The notes under the pieces were generated by a model that was not told the origin of the DNA, did no database searches, and saw only the letters and a program-made list of their open reading frames with translations. From NCBI GenBank assembly GCA_011033025.1, contig WFMF01000118.1:82071-146070 (forward strand): DNA of 64,000 nucleotides, read 5' to 3'. Each line of letters opens with the position of its first letter. Position 1 is the stretch's first letter. This document shows, one piece after another, positions 57,906-64,000 of the stretch. Source of the stretch: Beroe forskalii. Its lineage: Eukaryota; Ctenophora; Nuda; Beroida; Beroidae. The position numbers and the translations under genes were made by a program.

Positions 57906-58700
57906 CTTACATTCAACAGTCACATAGCACACAAACTATGATGAACTGTCAAATGTAATTGCACGAGGGAACTTGAACCCTTTTCATGACACATGACATA
58001 AACATAGTGACATAATGTATTTTAAAGAGGCAGAAAGCTAATGTCAGAATGACGCAAAGGTAATTGCAACATAAACAGCTGTCGATTAACTAACTGACCA
58101 ACCGTTAGTCTCATTTTTCTGGCATATTTTGTGCCTACTACGGAGTATTGGATATCACTAAATTGAGATGGCATACGATTCCAGTAAACGCTTCTTATCG
58201 ATTATTTTCTCCTTGTAAACTCTTTCATCTGGGGGGCTCGATACATATTTGTCATTTGAAGTTCTCGTAATGGCCTTAAAAATTTGAGCTGGAGGCACTC
58301 TAACATGTTTATTGCTTTTTGCCCCAAATCAGAGCATTTTTAGATCTTTAATTGGTCTTGATCAGATGAAGAGTAAATCCTGTGCAACTCCATTACCTGT
58401 CGCTCATTTGACAGCTTCATGGCTAATTAGGCATCATATTCGTAGGGTAATTAGATAATTATAGATTGCTGATCTTTGATAAGATTTACTTCATCCCATT
58501 ATCAGTTCGTCTCACAATTCACATATCAGTTGACCAAGAAAGCGTATAATAATAGGGCAATCATAGTCAATAGATCCGACCACCTTTGTTAAATCATAAT
58601 ACACGGCATCTCACTGCACCCTCTCGCACAGCGTACCACCTTCTCTCTTAACCTTGCAGACCTTGTCTGCTCAGAACACCGCATTTTAATCCCTCTCCAG
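57906..58700. other. Intergenic between divergent genes
   Basis: No exon or repeat was supported. It probably holds the 5' region of the minus-strand gene. Confidence 0.35.
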
Positions 58701-58715
58701 GGATAGTACCTGAAG

Positions 58716-58776
58716 CGTAGTAATCCGCCAGCCATGTGACGTCACCAAGCACTGCCACGCGCTATAAAAGATGACG
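58716..58776 (+). promoter_or_regulatory. CRE + TATA block, copy 1
   Basis: TGACGTCA at 58737-58744 and TATAAAAG at 58763-58770, within a conserved block that starts TAATCCGCCAGCCATG and ends GATGACGT. Confidence 0.5.
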
Positions 58777-58912
58777 TGGACCTTGATCCACTTCCAGGCT
58801 CTCTTATATTCCATGACCACCACAAACGGTGGACAGTTTGACAATTAACTCCCCGCAAGATAGTATGAAGGCATTCCATTTGCTCTCATTTCCGACTCAT
58901 GATCATACTTCG

Positions 58913-58995
58913 CGTGGTAATCCGCCAGCCATGTGACGTCACCAAACACTGCCGCGTGTTATAAAAGATGACGTAACCGGCGGATTGCTAATACA
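58913..58995 (+). promoter_or_regulatory. CRE + TATA block, copy 2
   Basis: TGACGTCA at 58934-58941 and TATAAAAG at 58960-58967, with the same 26-bp spacing as copy 1, located 197 bp upstream. This copy is also bounded by an inverted pair (GGTAATCCGCC on the left, GGCGGATTGCTAA on the right). It could be the promoter of the secreted-protein gene starting at 59637, or a repeat that carries promoter-like sites. Confidence 0.5.
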
Positions 58996-59636
58996 CGCTA
59001 AGTAAACATACAATTCCGCGGGGGGTTACAAGACTAATCGTCCAACGGTTTTGGCGGTGAACGACGATATTCTTGGAATTTAAAATGAAGTATTACAAAT
59101 TTACAACTCGCTCACGTGAACAATAACGTGTTGAAAATAGTAACCTGCTCTTATCCAACATGCACTATGTTAACATATTTAATGTACCTACCTACCTCTT
59201 GTACCTCTTGTAGGTTCTTGCTGGAAATCCGAGCTATATAGACCATCTGTGATAGACCACCTGTGTTCCAGTCCAGTAGCGAGTTACAAATGTGTAAGCT
59301 AGTTACACACTTGTAAACTACGTAAAATGAGTAATTAGGGCATTAAATTTCAAAAGAATGGTCATGGCAAAGTCAGTGTGCGATGCTGTATTCCTGTATT
59401 TTGCACCGTGCATTTGGATTCGATCAAAATCAAATTAATAATTCTTCCTTGAAAAATAATTTTGCGCATTATGAAGGAGCTGATCTTTAATCTTTTAATG
59501 CTTAAATTTTCACATTAAATTTAATTGATTATGTTTTGGAAGCTTAGTTTGAGATATTTCTTACTGTTCGTGAATGGAGAATGAAAGGGTAATAAAATCG
59601 ATTTGATGCTTTACTCCTCAGCATACTACTAAGTAG

Positions 59637-60610
59637 ATGCTGGTATTGATGATTTGGGTCTTTTCTTGTCGAGGATTTTCTTATGGAGACGTCAACAATG
59701 GTAAGTCCCAACTCCCAGTATATATAGATCGTTCGAATTCATTGCCAATAATTGGTATGAACTTATAATGATATGTGCTATATGGCAAGGCTGTTTAGAA
59801 TACCAGACTTCCTAGACAAAGACTATCTACTTATGTGGATAGTATGATCCACGATATGGATCATTGATCATTAATCAAAAACTGATAATTCTGACGCCTC
59901 AAATGTTCATCACTCTCATCAATAAAACTCACAACTGCAATGAAGTTGAAATAAGTGGTCGTTCAATCATTTATAAATTCTAATTTAAACCCATATCTCG
60001 ATGCCAATGACCTCTCAATTATCCAGGGTGGCAGGAAAAGGCTGAAACTGATGTCATAATACCCTTGGATACCGACGCATTCACCCTGACTGTGAGAGCA
60101 GAATTAACCCCCATGAATCATGACGATACTGAGTTTAAGCAGTTAAGAGTCAGATTTCAAACAACAGATATTGAGAAAGATACACCTTGCCTGGCAGCTA
60201 TTCATCTGAAATACTCCTCTCAAAAGGGCCTTGAGTATAGAGTACAGTGTGGCGAAAACCGGAAATCATGGTGGGCGGGTGGAGAAACATTAGAAAATTG
60301 CCAGCCGGAAAATAGTGTCTGGACTTTTAGAAAGACTGAGACGTACCTGAACATCAAATGCAACGGTGGTCAGTTCAAGATGCTCTCATATGAAGACATC
60401 GGAAAAAGGAGAGATAGTAACGAACTACGTGATTATTGCTTTCCATTTTGGTCGTACAAATCGAAATATTTTAAATTTGGTGTCAGCGATAAAGCAAGCA
60501 GGAGCTTCAAGATAGACAACATTAAACTCCCTCCAATAGGTAAGATGGCTTTTAACATACCTTCTATTAAGCTCTGTTCCCTGTCAAAGGTATTCATTTA
60601 CAATATTTAA
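59637..60610 (+). CDS. Small secreted Cys-containing protein, invertebrate-type extracellular domain
   Basis: Exon 1, 59637-59700, opens MLVLMIWVFSCRGFSYGD, a signal peptide with likely cleavage near GFSYG. It ends at AATG|GTAAGT in phase 1. Exon 2 starts at 60027 in matching phase with GWQEKAETDVIIPLDTDAFT and contains one domain of about 160 residues: LTVRAELTP, CLAAIHLKYSS, YRVQCGENRKSWWAGG, VWTFRKTETYLNIKCNGG, a further Cys in LRDYCFPFW, and FKFGVSDKASRSFKI. The W-x-F-x-K-T....L-x-I-x-C-N-G...C...W...F...D-x-A-S layout is what I recall from uncharacterised secreted proteins of marine invertebrates; I cannot name a Pfam family. The exon either reads to a stop at 60610 or uses a donor at 60540 (AATAG|GTAAGA, phase 1) to an exon not found. 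Confidence 0.7.
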
Positions 60611-62115
60611 AAAAAGTAGCGCATCATTTATCTAGACGTGGTTGAGAGTTGACTAGACACAGAGAAAATAATAGATTAACTTCGGCGAAGTATGATTTAT
60701 TCATAAAAATCGTTTCATTATTTTCATGATGATTTCTAAAGATAGGAAATAGAATTAATAGCTAAGGGACTTTACAGCTAAACTGATCAAAATAGCCGAA
60801 TTTTGGTTTAGCTATAAAGTACTCGATTCGGACTATTTAGCTGAATCTTCTTAGCTGTCCCTCCTTCCCATTCAATAGACGTGTTTAGCTATATAGTCTT
60901 CGATTGCTATTAAAGCTGTAGCATAGCCGTTCACTTCCAACTCATGTTAACAGTAAAACACACAGGATAGGTAGCGTTTGTTTTATATAGGAGGCATTGA
61001 GGTAGGAGAAGGTGGTGCAAGGCTGGATATCTGTCGGGCTCGTCTGCTCTTCTGCTCATCAATGAGGCTTTAAAAGATTTTACGCGTAAACAATATGCAT
61101 CGCAGCTGGCTAAACTTCACAAACCAGTTAAACTTCTTCTTCCAATGCAAAAGAAAATCCTTACCCCAGATATGAAATTGCTAACAAATTTTAAGGTTTT
61201 TGAATATTATTTCTGAAGACGTGTTTTATGGTACCAGTCAGCATTGTGCAGATACTCAGATAATATAGTGGTGCCTTAACGACTGTCGATCGTCAAAGAA
61301 TAATGTGCTATTGTGTTATTGAAGGTCCTTAATGAGACCCAGCAAGGAAATCATGATTTATATCATGAAATTTCTCCACTGATGACATGATCTATAGGCT
61401 TTCATGAGTATGGCAGTATTTTCCAGGCCATCACCCATTTTAACAATAATATCTCTGAAAGCTGAACTTGTGTTCCTTGACGGAGTTGGGAACGATTCCC
61501 TCTACAATACTTCAATTCATTCAGAAGAAAAATTATATCGGTGCCGTATCAGCTTTCCCGTAGGATCCCCAAAGTTATCATGACAGTGACCTATCAGCGT
61601 GCGAGTTTACGGTCAATTTGTGTGTTGATTGGTAGATGCCAAATGGACCAATTGGTAAGCTAATACGTCTATGATTATGATTATAAAATAAACAGTGCCG
61701 TTGTTCAGATTCGCTTTATAGAGTTATCAGTTATCCGATCATACAGCAGAGTGATTATTCTTATCATTCCATTTCCATAAATTATCCAGCAGCTTTCTGC
61801 TGCTTTGAATGATATTAACAATTTTCTAATTTCTATCGTAGCAATTTTGTAAATTACAAGGATTTCGAGGCAGGATTTCGAGGCAGGATTACGAGGGTAA
61901 TGTGATGCGTGAACCTCAGTCTCCGAACATCAGTCTCCTAAAGTACACTCCCTACCTCAGATATCTTATCTTAATTTCCTTTTTAATCAGCCCATTTAAT
62001 ATCATCCATTTCCGGTAAATTCTGATTCCCTCTAAATAGCTTCAAGTCACAGAGAGAAATCTGAATTTACCAGAAAATACTAGCCAAAATTTCGACTCAT
62101 CTTAAACATCGTCTC
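60611..62115. other. No gene seen
   Basis: AT-rich. Self-complementary TTAGCTATA/TATAGCTAA blocks lie near 60770-60930. No exon was supported. Confidence 0.4.
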
Positions 62116-62121
62116 TTGAAG

Positions 62122-62347
62122 CAGCTTGAAGAATTATCCATGCTAGCAGATCATGGTACTATTATTCAAGCTTGAAGAATTATCCATGCTAGCAGATCAT
62201 GGTACTATTCAAGCTTGAAGAATTATCTATGCTAGCAGATCATGGTACTATTCAAGCTTGAAGAATAATCCATGCTAGCAGATCATGGTGCTATAGCTTT
62301 TCAAGCTTTAAGAATAATCCATGCTAGCAGATCATGGTGCTATTCAA
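62122..62347. repeat. Tandem repeat, five copies of a 41-56-bp unit
   Basis: The units are built of AGCTTGAAGAATTATCCATG and CTAGCAGATCATGGTACTAT, with spacer length varying between copies. Confidence 0.85.
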
Positions 62348-63051
62348 ACTTCGCACATACCCTTGAGGGATTGAGAAATGACCCCATTCTCAACCACCCC
62401 CGTTGTGTTCATGCAGCGTGAGGCAAGCAATGGCTAATACCCTGAGCCACCACCGCTTTTCATTGCCTCCACGAAGTAAGGAAAGCAGGTACAGAGGTTC
62501 CGGCAACACCCACAATCACTGTCGTGTGCTTTTGATCTTGTACTATACGCTATTTTATGAAGTCATTTGCATGATTATCAATAATGCTCTAGAGCATCGA
62601 TTACATCAGCTGTGGTCCCTATTGTTGACACCCACCAACCGGCAAGCATCAAAACTAAATGATGTTTTACATTAATTGACATAGGATTTCCAACAAAATA
62701 AATATTTTCCCTAGTATACTACACCCTCGTAAACAGAGAATACTTCGTTCTATAATTACTCAAACAATCCTGGGTAGACAAGTAAAGTGGAATACTGATG
62801 CCGTGTTTTAAAGGGCTCCTCCTCTCCCTCCTCTAATTGCCATATTCTTACCGAAGAAGGTAGTAAGCCTTCCACTGCTTGACTAAGCCCATTTCTCAAC
62901 CCGCTCTTCTTCATTGTCAGCGAGATCGGGCGGGGAGATTTCATGCAATGTTGGCTCTCCGAATTTTATGGATTTCTGCTTCTGCTTCAGTGTATAACAC
63001 TGCTCAAGGTTTAGATCTTTATAATTTGTAACTCAACGACTTAAGTTGACA

Positions 63052-63479
63052 CAATAAGTATTGGCCGACTACTTTTTCAACCTTAATTTCAGGTCAAAAA
63101 CAGCCTGATGCCACCAGCCTGAAGGCCGCTCTGCCCTTCAAGCAGTCCCCCTTCCCAATATCTCCCCCTCACCTCTTAGAACCCCTTCACTTTTCATCAA
63201 TAAAGTGTTTAAATTCGCCATAACAAGTATTGGCCGATTACTTTGTCACCCACAATTTAAGGCCACAGACTACGTTTTTTAGGGGCTCCACCCTTTCCCC
63301 GCAGTGGCTGCGCCTCAGACCCCCTGATGCCACCGGCCTTAAGGCCGCTCTGCCTTCGGACAGTCCCCCTTCCACCTATCTTCCCCCTCCCCCATTTAAA
63401 ACCCCTTCGCTTTTCAAATCAATTTCAAAATACATTTCGTAACGTGCCTTTGTCCAATTCACTCGGCCAATACTTATTG
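63052..63479. mobile_element. 428-bp element with 17-bp TIRs and an internal duplication
   Basis: CAATAAGTATTGGCCGA at 63052-63068 and its exact reverse complement at 63463-63479. Inside, two direct copies carry CTGATGCCACC, GGCCGCTCTGCC and CAGTCCCCCTTCC (63100-63205 and 63325-63425). A further direct copy of the AGTATTGGCCGA end lies at 63226. Noncoding; the plus-strand ORF at 63230 is repeat translation. Confidence 0.7.
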
Positions 63480-63672
63480 CGCCGACTGTAATCTATTATG
63501 ATCTATGCTTGTTTCAATAGTTTGATAACAAACACTAACAGGTACAAAATCCTGTGAAAATAGCAATTTAACTGGTGAATATTTAGATAAATAGGTACCT
63601 CTCTCTTTCTTTAGAGTTATTTTGACCCAATTTCACTCGTTTCTAATGCATGGGAATACAGGGCCCCAAAGA

Positions 63673-63789
63673 GGATAATGGACGAGGCATGCAGCATTCA
63701 TTATCGACGGTTACTGCTAAGATCATGGAATCAGATGAACCCCACCAGAAACCTTCGATCATGGACAAGGCAGGCCTCGTCCATTATCC
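63673..63789. repeat. Foldback with 16-bp perfect arms
   Basis: GGATAATGGACGAGGC and its exact reverse complement, 85 bp apart. The ORF across it has no recognisable similarity. Confidence 0.5.
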
Positions 63790-64000
63790 AGCTTACCGGA
63801 AGTCTCCGATTCACCTCGACCATGTACATTGCAATATACGTTCAGTGGTCACCAGTGTCCTTTCCACTGATGGCCCAGAGCCCTTTGCCCTTGGGTCGTG
63901 CTCACCACATGTACCGCCTAATGATTCCGCTGAATGATCGGGTCATTAGTGACCCAATACAGCAAATTACTGAATGGTCGAGGATAAAAAGATATAATAT

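Noticed and set aside
63650..63937. 95-codon plus-strand ORF
   Set aside because: It runs through a foldback with perfect 16-bp arms; no recognised motif and no exon signals.

Overview
This is eukaryotic nuclear DNA, almost certainly from an invertebrate animal. Genes are split into short exons with GT-AG introns. The overall composition is AT-rich, with many small inverted-repeat elements and minisatellites. The proteins that can be recognised are animal families: a WDR87/WDR97-type WD40 protein, an SMP-plus-C2 lipid-transfer protein and a Sosondowah (SOWAH) ankyrin protein. The phylum cannot be fixed from this window. Exon joins below were worked out by hand from splice sites, reading phase and protein motifs. 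Joins where the phase agrees are marked as such.

Layout. (1) 1-10.8 kb, minus strand: a large WD40-repeat gene. Fifteen exons chain in perfect phase from 5961 down to 296, and it probably has further exons upstream to about 10.8 kb. It runs off the left edge of the window. (2) 10.9-14.3 kb: a 3.4-kb foldback element with roughly 1-kb inverted arms, flanked by two copies of one WD-like exon segment. (3) 14.3-17.5 kb: a GC-rich patch and a 20-bp minisatellite. (4) 17.6-31.2 kb, plus strand: scattered exons of one or more unrecognised genes, surrounded by MITEs, nested inverted-repeat elements, a near-perfect 279-bp palindrome and an internally deleted LTR retrotransposon with an open gag. (5) 32.6-37.7 kb, minus strand: a signal peptide, SMP domain and C2 domain gene, almost complete. 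(6) 41.8-52.2 kb, plus strand: SOWAH-like ankyrin gene exons with two possible 3' ends. (7) 53.5-57.9 kb, minus strand: an unrecognised gene with a well-chained C-terminal half. A tRNA-Gly(GCC) gene sits in one of its introns on the opposite strand. (8) 59.6-60.6 kb, plus strand: a small secreted Cys-containing protein, downstream of a duplicated CRE/TATA block. (9) 60.6-64 kb: repeats only.

The most striking pattern is that three of the minus-strand genes each carry a minisatellite array just inside an intron, a few to a few tens of bases after the 5' splice site. The arrays lie in the same orientation relative to transcription and share the core GTGGTGTCA(A/G)GG on the plus strand. In two genes (WD40 and SOWAH) a short tandem duplication has copied a 3' splice acceptor together with the start of its exon. 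No operons, CRISPR arrays or prokaryotic features are present.
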